64,000 nt of DNA, from the NCBI RefSeq assembly GCF_002723955.1, contig NZ_BEWN01000005.1, positions 186,001-250,000 of the forward strand, given 5' to 3'. Position numbers and translations under genes: made by a program. This DNA comes from Gluconobacter frateurii (lineage in GTDB: Bacteria; Pseudomonadota; Alphaproteobacteria; Acetobacterales; Acetobacteraceae). Under the pieces are notes generated by a model. The model made no database searches. It worked only from the letters and a program-made list of their open reading frames with translations, and had not been told where the DNA came from. How positions within the stretch are numbered: position 1 is the stretch's first letter; each line of letters opens with the position of its first letter. Shown here one piece after another: positions 29,022 to 38,172 of the stretch.

Positions 29022-30770
29022 TCAGGCCGAAAGCACCTGAGCATCTTCCACAAGATTGGTTACGAGATAGGGGCCAGCGCCTGCGATTTCCAGCGTCAGG
29101 ACGCTACTGGCATTTGTTGTGCAATCGGGCAGCGGAAGAAATGCACAGCCCGCAGTCCAGCAATACGCCCCTTCCGGCGCATTCCATCCTGAAAGCTGGC
29201 TATCCAGGTGCGAAACAACAGTGCGCTGACTGCCGTTTGACGCCGCCAGCTGAACTGCACCGACCAGAACACCCAACTGACGACGATCATCCACAAACGG
29301 ACCAGTCGTGTCACAAGGACGGCTCGCACGGGAAACCAAATGCACTCCACGCGTACCAGGCGGCAACATGAAGGACACGCTAGAGCCGACCTGACGCAGC
29401 GGATGAACCGTCACCCCTTCGGTCGTGACCAGACGCAAACCTGAATCTGTCGTGACTTCAGGAGCGGCCTCTACAGAAGCTCCCTGCTCGATCGAACGAG
29501 CAACGAAAGACGCATGAAGTGGCTCAATAACTTCCCGTGCAGTCATTAGAGGAGCAGCAGCATCTGCCCACGTCTTGGCACGCAACGAGATAATATTGTC
29601 GCTTCCTTCGAAAATATTCTTGTGCCCCGTATCCAGGAAGGATTCTGTCGCACAGTCATTTGCGAAGATTACAGAGTGATCAGCCGTTTCAATATGGTAG
29701 TAGAAGAAGTTGCTCTGGCTGCGGTCATACGCAATGGAACCACCATTGACGAGCATACGAACCGGAACAAAGCCGCCATTTACGAACAGGCTATGCTCGG
29801 ACGTCACAAAGAGATCCCGTGAAGGAACGCCTTCCGAAAGGGCACCCGCAGCAATACGCACCGGATAACCCGCTTCATCAGCAGGAAGCCCTGCCCGCGT
29901 GTAGGCAAACTTCCGTCCTGTCCAGACGATCTCACGCGCAACAGACTGGCCATCCACCAGCGCAGTAACCTGGTCACCAACCTGAATATCTTCAACGGCC
30001 TTTTCAGACCCGTCGGCCATCCAGATCATCGCACCAGAGAGAAAACAGACATATACGTTGGAGCCGGTATCACCGACGATATATTCGCCGTTGCTCGTCT
30101 GGCTTGATGGAAGCGTTTTAGCTGTTCCACTCAGAACCGAACTTTTTGCCGGCACAAGGACTTCAAAACCAAGATAGCCGCTGCTTTTGCTACCAGCCGG
30201 CGTGTATGTCTTGTCGTAAATCAACTCAGAGCCATTAGCTGTGCTGGAACCATACGTTCCAAGAACACGCACAGATCCGTCACTGGTGACGCCTTCAGCA
30301 ACAATGCTAACTGCCGTATTTGGCTTGTCATCACTGGTCACAAGACCATCAATGACCGCAGACTGAATGGACTGCCATGTCCATGTCGACTGGCCAACGC
30401 CACTTTTGCCAGGGTTATATTCACTATAAACCCACTTCGGTGTCGCATCCAGCTTCAGCGATGAACCCGAAACACTCATATTGATCGTGCCGTTAACATG
30501 TGCGTTAGAGGCGATCTCCAGATATGCACCGTTAACATTGATGCCGCCGCTAGCGTCGTTCGTCGCGCTATTGGTAACGGCTTTCCCGATCGTCACGTTG
30601 TCAGGGACGACATAGTATTTCCCTGCCTGGAGGGTAATAGTTCCCGTATTGCTGGCAAGAATATAGGGGTCAGTTTTCGTCCCGCTTCCTCCACTTGTAG
30701 TAGGAGCCGAAGACGCTGCCTGCGTCGCAGCAGTCAGCGAACTGTTATCAGTTTTGCTTCGAGACGACAT
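29022..30770 (-). CDS. Hint-domain protein with strand-rich N-terminal region
   Basis: 582-residue protein of a type common in acetic acid bacteria and Rhodobacterales. The N-terminal 30 residues are Ser/Thr-rich with no signal peptide. Residues about 45-110 repeat short strands (GTITLQAGKYYVVPDNVTIG, GGINVNGAYLEIASNAHVNG) like a beta-solenoid. The Hint_2-type domain starts at VCFLSGAMIWMADGSEKAVE with Cys242, then IQVGDQVTALV, DLFVTSEHSLFVNGGFVPV and HIETADHSVIFANDCATESF. Hint domains self-process at such a Cys; no C-terminal intein partner follows, so it is a BIL/hedgehog-like form. The final 140 residues lack a known domain. Export route unknown; the gene is 470 bases from a peptide exporter cluster on the other strand. 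Confidence 0.8.
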   Translation of the reverse strand: MSSRSKTDNSSLTAATQAASSAPTTSGGSGTKTDPYILASNTGTITLQAGKYYVVPDNVTIGKAVTNSATNDASGGINVNGAYLEIASNAHVNGTINMSVSGSSLKLDATPKWVYSEYNPGKSGVGQSTWTWQSIQSAVIDGLVTSDDKPNTAVSIVAEGVTSDGSVRVLGTYGSSTANGSELIYDKTYTPAGSKSSGYLGFEVLVPAKSSVLSGTAKTLPSSQTSNGEYIVGDTGSNVYVCFLSGAMIWMADGSEKAVEDIQVGDQVTALVDGQSVAREIVWTGRKFAYTRAGLPADEAGYPVRIAAGALSEGVPSRDLFVTSEHSLFVNGGFVPVRMLVNGGSIAYDRSQSNFFYYHIETADHSVIFANDCATESFLDTGHKNIFEGSDNIISLRAKTWADAAAPLMTAREVIEPLHASFVARSIEQGASVEAAPEVTTDSGLRLVTTEGVTVHPLRQVGSSVSFMLPPGTRGVHLVSRASRPCDTTGPFVDDRRQLGVLVGAVQLAASNGSQRTVVSHLDSQLSGWNAPEGAYCWTAGCAFLPLPDCTTNASSVLTLEIAGAGPYLVTNLVEDAQVLSA

Positions 30771-31241
30771 ATCATTCCCCTTCGAAATATTTCAGAAACA
30801 CATCACAGCGAACCGAAAGAAACCTTTCGTCACGATCCAACTGATAGCGTTAATTTTTTTTGAATAAAGGGGCAAAGGAAGTATAATTTGCTTTTTAACG
30901 ATTTTTTATCGAGAAAATTTGGAAATTCGTTCATGTCTCACAGATTTATAAGGAATCTTACAAAATAATAATAGAGAAAATCCGCTATTCTCCGCCGTTA
31001 TCAGAAGAGTTTTGCAAACATGTTTTATGGATTCGTAAAGGATAGAAGATATATATAAACTTTTTCTTCTTTAACGATTTATTATCTTTGAAAAATCAGC
31101 GTCGTCCTCTAATTCGGGGTCAACTCTTCGCCAATCCATACCTTTCATCGTATTTGAGAAATGCTTTCGGCCACTTCTCAATAAACCGGGTAAAGAACAT
31201 GGAAACGGCAGAATTTAATTAGTATTCCAAGGACCAAAACA
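30771..31241. other. AT-rich divergent spacer upstream of the microcin-like gene
   Basis: About 470 bases between the Hint gene and the leader-peptide gene. From about 30850 to 31090 it is AT-rich, with runs of T and A. It should hold the promoters of both genes. AAGGA at 31229-31233 is a good ribosome site 8 bases before the peptide ATG. No reading frame with protein-like composition was found, in particular no clear immunity protein. Confidence 0.55.
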
Positions 31242-31631
31242 ATGTCTGCCCTCCGAGAACTCTCTGTTTCCGAGCTTAATGAAGTATCAGGTGGATGCGG
31301 CAGATATGATTCCCAATGTGGAATTTCAATCGGTGTCAACTTTGGCTGCGGATCTGCAAACTATGCTTCCTATTACTCCACTCAACTAGGTGCATACAGC
31401 GGATATCTGGCTGGCGTTTACAACGTATTTGCTGACCTGGCTCAGTCTGCGAGCAACTCCGTAATCGCTGCCGATATCAAGAACATTGCATCTTATGTGC
31501 AGCTTGGTGCACAGATCGGTGCCCAAAGCGCAACGAACGGTCTCGCCATTTACAAGAGTGTCGTAAGCGCGATTTCGACCTCCATCGCCAATGGCGGTAC
31601 AAAAATCACGTTCCCGCCTGCAGTGGGCTAA
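31242..31631 (+). CDS. Putative class II microcin precursor with double-glycine leader
   Basis: 129 residues. The first 18, MSALRELSVSELNEVSGG, match the leader of class II microcins (for microcin V: MRTLTLNELDSVSGG), including the spaced Leu/Glu-Leu/Val and GG. Cleavage after Gly18 would leave 111 residues starting with Cys19, with three cysteines in all (19, 26, 36). The mature part is rich in Gly, Ala, Ser and Tyr, with an amphipathic or membrane-seeking stretch (GAYSGYLAGVYNVFADLAQS and VQLGAQIGAQSATNGLAIYK). It lies directly upstream of a fusion protein and a C39-peptidase exporter. Ribosome site AAGGA. An exported toxin is the best guess; a signalling or adhesion peptide is possible. 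Confidence 0.8.
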   Translation: MSALRELSVSELNEVSGGCGRYDSQCGISIGVNFGCGSANYASYYSTQLGAYSGYLAGVYNVFADLAQSASNSVIAADIKNIASYVQLGAQIGAQSATNGLAIYKSVVSAISTSIANGGTKITFPPAVG

Positions 31632-31680
31632 TTTTCTCGCGATTTCTGCGCTTCATCTTCGGATGAAGAATAGTTACTTG

Positions 31681-31712
31681 AAGGGCTCTCCGTCAAACGA
31701 CGGAGAGCCTTT
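31681..31712 (+). terminator. Hairpin between peptide and exporter genes (terminator/attenuator)
   Basis: GGCTCTCCGTC-AAAC-GACGGAGAGCC, an 11-pair perfect stem with flanking A/T pairs, followed by only a short T-run (TTTACTG). It begins 49 bases after the peptide stop. Partial termination here would give more peptide message than exporter message, as seen in other bacteriocin operons. The effect is inferred. Confidence 0.7.
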
Positions 31713-31769
31713 ACTGCTATTTGTATATCTTCACTTTCTTTTCACTTCTTCTGGTTCATATTTTTATCC

Positions 31770-33062
31770 ATGAGTTCTCTTTTCCGCCGTGAAGCCCTGG
31801 ATGCCCGTCGCGACGCATGGCTTGGCCGCGTCCAGATCAGCCAGCCCCTCCCCGTGCGGATTGTGACCTGGAGTTGCGTGGCTCTCACCGTCGGAACAGT
31901 GCTTCTTTTGACGTTTGGCACCTACACTCGTCGCGTGCATGCAACCGGCCAGGTCATGCCCAAGAGCGGTCTTCTGACACTGGGCGCCATCCAGCCTGGA
32001 ACGATTTCCGTCATCCACGCCACAGAAGGGCAGCGTGTTCAGAAGGGCGACGTACTCTTTACGGAGGATCTGGAAGCAACATCCCTGACCGGACCGACAC
32101 AGAAGCAGGTTCTGGCCGACCTTCTGCGCCAGAAGACGCTTCTGGAAAACCAGCGGGCTTTACGCGAAAAATCCGCTCCTATCGAACATCAAGCCCTTCT
32201 GAATCAGATCCAGTTCCTGACCCGCCAGCGTGAGCAGATCTCGGCCCAGCTTTCCAATGACGAGAGCGTCTTGCCTCTGGTCCAGAAAGCCCTGGCCAAG
32301 ATGCAGGGGGCGCAGAACAATCATCTGATCACCGAAACGCAGTTCCAGAGTCAGCTTTATACCTACGCCCAGCTTCTAAGCTCCCATGCACAGGCCTTGC
32401 AGTCTCGCACTGACGCAGAAAGCAAAATTTCAGATCTCGCCTCCAAACTTGCCCGCTTTGATAGCGAACTTTCCCATGACCTGAATGAACTGGACAAGCA
32501 GATTGCGGCCATCGACCAGCAGACCGCGGAAAACGAAGGCCGTCGCAGCACTATTGTTCTTGCTCCGGAAGATGGGATCCTGACCGGCGTCCGGGGATAT
32601 CTCGGAGAACAGGTCGCAGCGGGCACCCCGCTTGTGACCCTTCTACCAACAGACCAGGCTCTGCAGATCGAACTCTACGTCAACAGTGCCTCGATCGGAT
32701 TTCTCAAAGAGAACGAACCCGTCCTCCTGCGCTACGATGCATTTCCGTATCAGAAATTCGGCCTGCATCACGGTCATATTGCAGAGATCACGCATGCTCC
32801 TGTCACCGGCGGAGGCCAACAGGCGCCTCATTCTGGACAGGAGAACGACCAGAAAAACAGCTCTCCTCAGGACATTTATCGTATCCGGGTTCAACCAGAT
32901 CAGACTTATGTCGAAACCTACGGAATACGGCACCCGCTTGAAGCAGGCATGACGGTCTCCGCCGATATTGCAACAGATCGCAGGCATCTCTGGCAGTGGC
33001 TGCTTGATCCCGTCATCAGTGTCCGCAACACCCTGACCACGACCACCATTGGCCCGCGATAA
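31770..33062 (+). CDS. HlyD/CvaA-type membrane fusion protein of peptide exporter
   Basis: 430-residue periplasmic adaptor that would link the ABC exporter to a TolC-like outer membrane channel. A short cytoplasmic N-terminus (MSSLFRREALDARRDAWLGR) like that of CvaA precedes one membrane helix (residues about 33-52, VTWSCVALTVGTVLLLTFGT), then VHATGQVMPKSGLLTLGAIQ and IHATEGQRVQKGDVLFTED, a half-lipoyl motif. Residues about 100-260 form a long coiled coil; the second half-lipoyl motif APEDGILTGVRGYLGEQVAA follows, then a beta-barrel domain. The ribosome site before ATG 31770 is poor. It is 11 bases upstream of the ABC gene. Confidence 0.9.
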   Translation: MSSLFRREALDARRDAWLGRVQISQPLPVRIVTWSCVALTVGTVLLLTFGTYTRRVHATGQVMPKSGLLTLGAIQPGTISVIHATEGQRVQKGDVLFTEDLEATSLTGPTQKQVLADLLRQKTLLENQRALREKSAPIEHQALLNQIQFLTRQREQISAQLSNDESVLPLVQKALAKMQGAQNNHLITETQFQSQLYTYAQLLSSHAQALQSRTDAESKISDLASKLARFDSELSHDLNELDKQIAAIDQQTAENEGRRSTIVLAPEDGILTGVRGYLGEQVAAGTPLVTLLPTDQALQIELYVNSASIGFLKENEPVLLRYDAFPYQKFGLHHGHIAEITHAPVTGGGQQAPHSGQENDQKNSSPQDIYRIRVQPDQTYVETYGIRHPLEAGMTVSADIATDRRHLWQWLLDPVISVRNTLTTTTIGPR

Positions 33063-33073
33063 GGAGAACCCGG

Positions 33074-35272
33074 ATGCTGCGTGATCTCCAGTTCGGCTTT
33101 GGCCGCCATGTTCCAGTCATTCTTCAGTCCGAAGCGGCAGAGTGCGGCCTCGCCTGCCTCGCCATGGTCATGGGTTACCACGGTCACCCCATTGATATTG
33201 CCACTTTTCGGCGGCAGCAGGGAACGTCCTCTCAGGGAACAACCCTGCGGGAAATCGTTGGGGTTGCGGGGCGTGTAGGTCTCAACGCCCGTGCTATCAG
33301 GCTGGAAATTGAAGACCTCGATAAGCTGACTGTCCCGTGCATTCTACACTGGGGAATGAACCACTTTGTGGTTTTAACCGAGCGGCGCAAACAGACAGTC
33401 ATTATTCATGATCCCGCTGTAGGCAGGCAAGAAATTGGTCCGGAGGAATTTTCACGGGAATTCACCGGCGTCGCACTCGAAGTCACGCCGACTGAACGTT
33501 TCGAGCGCAAGGATGAGCGCAAAACCCTTCGGCTACGGGACATGTTCAAGCATGTTTCTGGCCTCAGGCCCGCGCTGGCTTACCTCTTCGCACTTTCCCT
33601 GGGCCTTGAAATCATCGCCCTGTTCTCACCGATGGTCAGTCAGATCATCATTGATGAAGTGCTTGTCACAGGCGACCACGACCTTCTCACGACCGTCGCC
33701 TGCGCCATGGTCGTGCTCCTGTTGCTCCAGATGCTGGTGGCCAGTGTTCGAAGCTGGGCCGTGGTCATGTTCGGAAGCCGGGTCTCCCTGAAATGGAACG
33801 GCTCGCTTTTCGAGCATCTGACACGCCTGCCTCTGGACTATTTTACGCGCCGCCATATCGGAGACGTCATTTCCCGTTTTGGTGCGCTGTCTGCGATTCA
33901 GCACACGCTGACCACCGACCTCGTGCAGACCATTCTGGACGGTATCATGGCTGTCGGAATGGGCGTGATGCTATTCCTCTATGGTGGCTGGCTGGGCGCC
34001 ATTGCCTGCATCGCCATGGGACTGGATATCCTTCTGCGGCTGACGACCTACGGCACCTATCGCCGCGCGTCGGAAGAAGCTGTCGTACAGGATGCAAAAA
34101 GCCAGACGCATTTCATCGAAACGCTACGCAACATGGCCACAGTCAAGCTCCTAAACCTCCGGGAGCGACGCCAGACAGCCTGGCTGAACAGCGTCATTGA
34201 TTCGATGAACATTCATCTGCGGCTACAGCGCTTCGATCTGATCTTTGGTCGGCTCGCCGATATGATCTTTGGAGCAGACCGTCTGATCATGCTGGTTCTC
34301 GGGGCCAATATGGTCATGCGCGGACATATGTCAGTCGGTATGCTTGTGGCGTTCCTGTCCTACAAAGACCAGTTTGCAGGCCGGATCAGCAGCCTCATCA
34401 ATACTGGCTTCAAGCTCAGGATGCTGAGTATCCAGACGGATCGCCTCTCGGATATCGTTATGAGCGACCCCGAGCCTCAGGGGCTCCTGCTGCCTCCGTC
34501 ATCCTCTCACGAGACAGGCCGCGGTACTCTGGCAGTCCGCAATCTCTCCGTACGCTACAGCCCTGACGGTCCCTGGATTTTCCGGAACCTGTCCTTCGAC
34601 ATTCCTGCCGGACAGAGCGTGGCCATTGTTGGTCCTTCAGGCTGTGGCAAGACGACGCTTCTGAAAACCCTCATGGGCCTACAGGAGCCTAGTGAGGGAG
34701 AAATCTTCATGGACGGCTCGGAGATCCGCAGTCTCACACTGGATGGCTACCGTTCCCAGATTGCTGGTGTACTTCAGGATGATGGTCTGTTCTCCGGTTC
34801 AATCGGAGACAATATCTGCGGGTTCTCGGAAAGCCCTGATCATACGCTGATCGAAACCTGCGCCAAACGGGCTGCCATCCACGACGATATCCAGCGCATG
34901 CCCATGCGGTATGAGTCTCTTGTAGGTGACATGGGGTCCAGCCTCTCTGGTGGTCAGAAGCAGCGCGTCCTTCTCGCCCGCGCCCTTTATCGCGCACCAC
35001 AGATCCTGTTCCTTGATGAAGCCACCAGCCATCTTGATGAAGCCACCGAAGCAAAAGTCGCCCAGGCACTGCGACAGCTCCACACGACACGCATCATGGT
35101 CGCACATCGGCCTGCAACCATTGCCCATGCAGATATCGTCTTCCGCCTCACAGCAGACGGCCTGAAAATTGAGCGGGAGGGCCATACTCCCGTGCGTGAG
35201 GAAAAGCCCTCAGCTTCCAAATTTACCAGCCTCAGCCAGTATGGTCAGTGGCCCCAGCCCACAGTCGGATGA
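33074..35272 (+). CDS. Peptidase-containing ABC transporter (CvaB-like) for double-glycine peptides
   Basis: 732 residues, all three domains intact. The N-terminal C39 peptidase has Gln18 and Cys24 in ILQSEAAECGLACLAMVMGY, His97 in GMNHFVVL and Asp113 in IHDPAVG, so it should cut after the GG leader. A six-helix membrane domain (residues about 165-440) follows. The ATPase domain has Walker A GPSGCGKTT, signature LSGGQKQRVLLARAL, Walker B ILFLDEATSHLDE and the H-loop MVAHRPATI. Good ribosome site AAGGAG. Its likely cargo is the peptide encoded at 31242. An intrinsic terminator follows the stop. Confidence 0.94.
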   Translation: MLRDLQFGFGRHVPVILQSEAAECGLACLAMVMGYHGHPIDIATFRRQQGTSSQGTTLREIVGVAGRVGLNARAIRLEIEDLDKLTVPCILHWGMNHFVVLTERRKQTVIIHDPAVGRQEIGPEEFSREFTGVALEVTPTERFERKDERKTLRLRDMFKHVSGLRPALAYLFALSLGLEIIALFSPMVSQIIIDEVLVTGDHDLLTTVACAMVVLLLLQMLVASVRSWAVVMFGSRVSLKWNGSLFEHLTRLPLDYFTRRHIGDVISRFGALSAIQHTLTTDLVQTILDGIMAVGMGVMLFLYGGWLGAIACIAMGLDILLRLTTYGTYRRASEEAVVQDAKSQTHFIETLRNMATVKLLNLRERRQTAWLNSVIDSMNIHLRLQRFDLIFGRLADMIFGADRLIMLVLGANMVMRGHMSVGMLVAFLSYKDQFAGRISSLINTGFKLRMLSIQTDRLSDIVMSDPEPQGLLLPPSSSHETGRGTLAVRNLSVRYSPDGPWIFRNLSFDIPAGQSVAIVGPSGCGKTTLLKTLMGLQEPSEGEIFMDGSEIRSLTLDGYRSQIAGVLQDDGLFSGSIGDNICGFSESPDHTLIETCAKRAAIHDDIQRMPMRYESLVGDMGSSLSGGQKQRVLLARALYRAPQILFLDEATSHLDEATEAKVAQALRQLHTTRIMVAHRPATIAHADIVFRLTADGLKIEREGHTPVREEKPSASKFTSLSQYGQWPQPTVG

Positions 35273-35281
35273 TCCAATAAA

Positions 35282-35314
35282 AAAGCCGGGCTGCAACAGT
35301 GCAGTCCGGCTTTC
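35282..35314 (+). terminator. Intrinsic terminator of the microcin-like operon
   Basis: AAAGCCGGGCTGCA-ACAG-TGCAGTCCGGCTTT with one G-T pair, followed by CTTTTTC; an A-run stands before it, so it can also serve the minus-strand NIPSNAP gene that ends at 35340. Confidence 0.88.
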
Positions 35315-35339
35315 TTTTTCTCTGAATCGGCGTGATACG

Positions 35340-35909
35340 TTAACGCCAAGCCGATCCCGGCAGCGGAACGAGAATTTCATTTTCCATCCGCGTCAGGAAA
35401 GATGCCACCTTCGGTGGCCATGTTCCTGTTGCAACCGCAGCTGAACGGACTTCAGCACGCTGGTTCAGATCTGCATACGGCCACAAATGGGCAAACCGTG
35501 GGGCACCTTCAAGCGAAACAAGCGTGCATGTCAGAGGTGAAAGCCCTGTCCGCGCCGGTGCGGCAGCCAGAAAACGCTCTTCCAAATCGGCCATGCCGTC
35601 AGGCGTAGCCTCATAGCAGCGCCATTCATAGACACCACCATAAGTTCCCGGGTCGGCCACAGGTGTGATCACACGCCAGGATGTCACTTCGACCCGAACC
35701 AGATGCTCATGCGGCAGAGACGCCAGTATTTCCGGACGCCCTTCCAGCAATTCGGCATAAGTCTCTGCGGTCCGGAACAATGTGATCCGGTTGAGCCGAC
35801 CAATTTCCGTCACCCATGCTCCAGCCCCTTCAAGGCCAGAGAGCGCAGAAACAACCTGCGGGACATGTCCGACCTGAACATCCAGAAAGACAGTTTCTGC
35901 GTAACTCAT
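35340..35909 (-). CDS. NIPSNAP-family protein
   Basis: 189 residues with two ferredoxin-like halves. The second half has the NIPSNAP pattern YGGVYEWRCYEATPDGMADL (about residues 90-109) and APRFAHLWPYADLNQRAEVR (134-153). The first half (MSYAETVFLDVQVGHVPQVV) looks like a degenerate copy. Function unknown; relatives are small-molecule-binding dimers. It is 15 bases after accC and probably belongs to the aroQ-accB-accC message. Confidence 0.75.
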   Translation of the reverse strand: MSYAETVFLDVQVGHVPQVVSALSGLEGAGAWVTEIGRLNRITLFRTAETYAELLEGRPEILASLPHEHLVRVEVTSWRVITPVADPGTYGGVYEWRCYEATPDGMADLEERFLAAAPARTGLSPLTCTLVSLEGAPRFAHLWPYADLNQRAEVRSAAVATGTWPPKVASFLTRMENEILVPLPGSAWR

Positions 35910-35924
35910 TGCATGGTCTCCAGG

Positions 35925-37274
35925 TCAGGACTTCGTCTGTTCAGCGACGAAATTCTCCAGCCAGTGAATGGTGTAGTCACCCTTCTGGAAAGACGGATCA
36001 GCAAGGATCTTCCGATGCAGTGGGATAACCGTCTGCACACCATCAACCACACATTCGTCCAGCGCGCGCTGCATGCGGGCGATGGCTTCCTGACGGGTCG
36101 GAGCATGAACAATCAGCTTGGCAATCATGCTGTCGTAGTACGGCGGGATGCGATAGCCAGCGTAAAGAGCGCTGTCCATTCGCACACCCAGACCACCCGG
36201 AGCATGGAACACATTGACCGTGCCAGGGCTCGGCGCAAAGGTTGCCGGGTTCTCGGCGTTAATGCGGCACTCGATAGCGTGGCCGGACATCTTGATGTCC
36301 TTCTGCGTGTAGCCAAGCTTTTCACCAGCTGCGATCCGAATCTGCTCACGCACCAGATCGACGCTGCACACCATTTCCGTTACCGGATGCTCCACCTGAA
36401 GGCGGGTGTTCATCTCGATAAAGCAGAACTGGCCGTCCTGATACAGGAACTCGAGCGTACCAGCATTCCGGTAGCCCATACGCGCCAGAGCCTCGGTCGA
36501 GGTGCGACCGATTTCTTCACGTTCGGCATCTGTCAGAGCCGGGGAACCGGCCTCTTCAAGCAGCTTTTGGTGACGACGCTGGAGGGAGCAGTCACGCTCG
36601 CCGAAATGCACCACATTGCCATGGGCATCGCCAAGGATCTGAAGCTCGATATGACGCGGACGATTGAGATACTTTTCAAGATAAACTTCGTCGTTCCCGA
36701 AGGCCGCGCGCGCTTCGGTACGTGCGACGGTCCAGGCTTCCTCAATCTCGTCAGCCGTCTTGGCAACCTTCATGCCACGACCACCACCGCCAGCCGCGGC
36801 CTTGATCAGCACAGGATAGCCCACGCGTTCAGCCACTTCACGAGCCGACTGCAGATCTGGCAACGCACCGTCAGATCCCGGAACCAATGGAACGCCCAGC
36901 TCACGCATGGTCGTCTTGGCCGTGATCTTGTCACCCATCATGCGGATGTGCTGCGCCGTCGGGCCGATGAAGGCCAGACCATGCTCTTCCACCGTCTCGG
37001 CGAACTCGGCATTCTCGGAAAGGAAGCCGTAGCCGGGGTGAATCGCTTCCGCACCGGTGATCGTGGCCGCCGAGAGAATGGCGGCGACATTCAGGTAGGA
37101 ATCACGAGAGCTTGGCGGCCCAATGCAGACGGCTTCGTCCGCCAGACGCACATGCATGGCATCGGCGTCTGCCGTGGAGTGGACCGCTACGGTTTTGATG
37201 CCCATCTCGCGGCAGGCGCGCTGAATACGCAGCGCGATCTCACCACGGTTGGCAATAAGGATCTTGGAAAACAT
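35925..37274 (-). CDS. accC: Acetyl-CoA carboxylase, biotin carboxylase subunit
   Basis: 449-residue ATP-grasp enzyme that carboxylates biotin on AccB, first step of fatty acid synthesis. Signatures: [20 protein letters not shown] at residues 2-21, [18 protein letters not shown] near residues 157-174 (glycine-rich ATP lid), [19 protein letters not shown] and [18 protein letters not shown] in the active site. The ATG shares one base with the accB stop (TAATG), so the subunits are made in step. Confidence 0.98.
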   Translation of the reverse strand: MFSKILIANRGEIALRIQRACREMGIKTVAVHSTADADAMHVRLADEAVCIGPPSSRDSYLNVAAILSAATITGAEAIHPGYGFLSENAEFAETVEEHGLAFIGPTAQHIRMMGDKITAKTTMRELGVPLVPGSDGALPDLQSAREVAERVGYPVLIKAAAGGGGRGMKVAKTADEIEEAWTVARTEARAAFGNDEVYLEKYLNRPRHIELQILGDAHGNVVHFGERDCSLQRRHQKLLEEAGSPALTDAEREEIGRTSTEALARMGYRNAGTLEFLYQDGQFCFIEMNTRLQVEHPVTEMVCSVDLVREQIRIAAGEKLGYTQKDIKMSGHAIECRINAENPATFAPSPGTVNVFHAPGGLGVRMDSALYAGYRIPPYYDSMIAKLIVHAPTRQEAIARMQRALDECVVDGVQTVIPLHRKILADPSFQKGDYTIHWLENFVAEQTKS

Positions 37275-37726
37275 TACTCGATGATCGCCAGTGGCTCACC
37301 AAATTCAACAGGCTGGCCGGACTCGACGAGGAACTTCGTCAGCGTACCGGCGCGAGGCGCCTTGATCTGGTTGAAGGTTTTCATGGCTTCGATCAGCATG
37401 ATCGTCTGGCCGGCAGCAACTGGCTGACCTTCCTGCGCGAATGGCGGGGAAGACGGATCGGGGGTCAGATAAGCTACACCCACCATCGGGCTGGGCACAG
37501 CGCCCGGATGCTTGGCCGGATCAGCCGGAGCGGCAGCAGCGACCGGAGCAGCAGCAGCGACAGGCGCAGCGGCAACGGCCGGAGCGGCGGCCTGGACCAC
37601 GTTGACGTTGCGTGCCACGCGGATGCGGCTGTCCGCTTCGGAGATCTCGATTTCGGTCAGGCCGGTTTCGGTCAGAATATCGGCCAATGCCCGAATGGCA
37701 TCCTTGTCCACGAGCATACGGCTCAT
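37274..37726 (-). CDS. accB: Acetyl-CoA carboxylase biotin carboxyl carrier protein
   Basis: 150-residue carrier. The N-terminal 45 residues are helical; an Ala/Pro/Val-rich linker (residues about 50-70) connects to the biotinyl domain, which starts [16 protein letters not shown] and has [17 protein letters not shown]; the Lys of EAMK takes the biotin. It overlaps aroQ by 4 bases and accC by 1. Confidence 0.97.
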   Translation of the reverse strand: MSRMLVDKDAIRALADILTETGLTEIEISEADSRIRVARNVNVVQAAAPAVAAAPVAAAAPVAAAAPADPAKHPGAVPSPMVGVAYLTPDPSSPPFAQEGQPVAAGQTIMLIEAMKTFNQIKAPRAGTLTKFLVESGQPVEFGEPLAIIE

Positions 37727-38172
37727 CCTTCGTCTTCGATCATGTCGGTTATTGCCTGAAGCGCATGCGCGTATCCCCTGACGCCGAGGCCGCAGATCAC
37801 ACCGATGGCGGCCTGCGAGACGTAGGTATGATGCCGGAATGGCTCCCTGCGGTGAATATTCGAGATGTGAACCTCAACGATTGGCAGCTCAACGGCAAGA
37901 AGCGCATCGAGCAAAGCAATCGAGGTATGTCCATAAGCAGCAGGATTGATCACGATTCCATCAGCGCGGCCGCGACATTCCTGCACCCAGGACACAAGTT
38001 CTCCCTCCCCGTTCGTCTGGCGGAAATCAATGGCAACATCCAGGCGTTCGGCAGCCTGAATGCACACCTGCTCAACATCGTCGAGCGTAGCGTGGCCATA
38101 GATCCCGGGTTGACGAAGACCCAGCATATTGAGGTTCGGGCCGTTCAGTACGGCAATGAGAGGACGTTTCAT
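37723..38172 (-). CDS. aroQ: Type II 3-dehydroquinate dehydratase
   Basis: Third step of the shikimate pathway. From ATG 38172 (MKRPLIAVLNGPNLNMLG) the product has 149 residues, the family norm; an ATG at 38205 would add 11. Active-site features: NGPNLNMLGLRQPGIYG with the catalytic Tyr, INPAAYGHTSIALLDAL (with catalytic His), and VEVHISNIHRREPFRHHTYV. First gene of aroQ-accB-accC, a widespread order; it overlaps accB by 4 bases. The start lies 154 bases from the divergent rlpA-like gene. Confidence 0.96.
   Translation of the reverse strand: MKRPLIAVLNGPNLNMLGLRQPGIYGHATLDDVEQVCIQAAERLDVAIDFRQTNGEGELVSWVQECRGRADGIVINPAAYGHTSIALLDALLAVELPIVEVHISNIHRREPFRHHTYVSQAAIGVICGLGVRGYAHALQAITDMIEDEG

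Noticed and set aside
31591-31773. 60-codon frame overlapping the end of the peptide gene, considered as an immunity protein
   Set aside because: No ribosome site, runs through the hairpin, and has no membrane-protein pattern.
35703-37427. 574-codon plus-strand open frame
   Set aside because: It is antisense to accC and the NIPSNAP gene. Long antisense frames are common opposite GC-rich genes, and the translation shows no domain.
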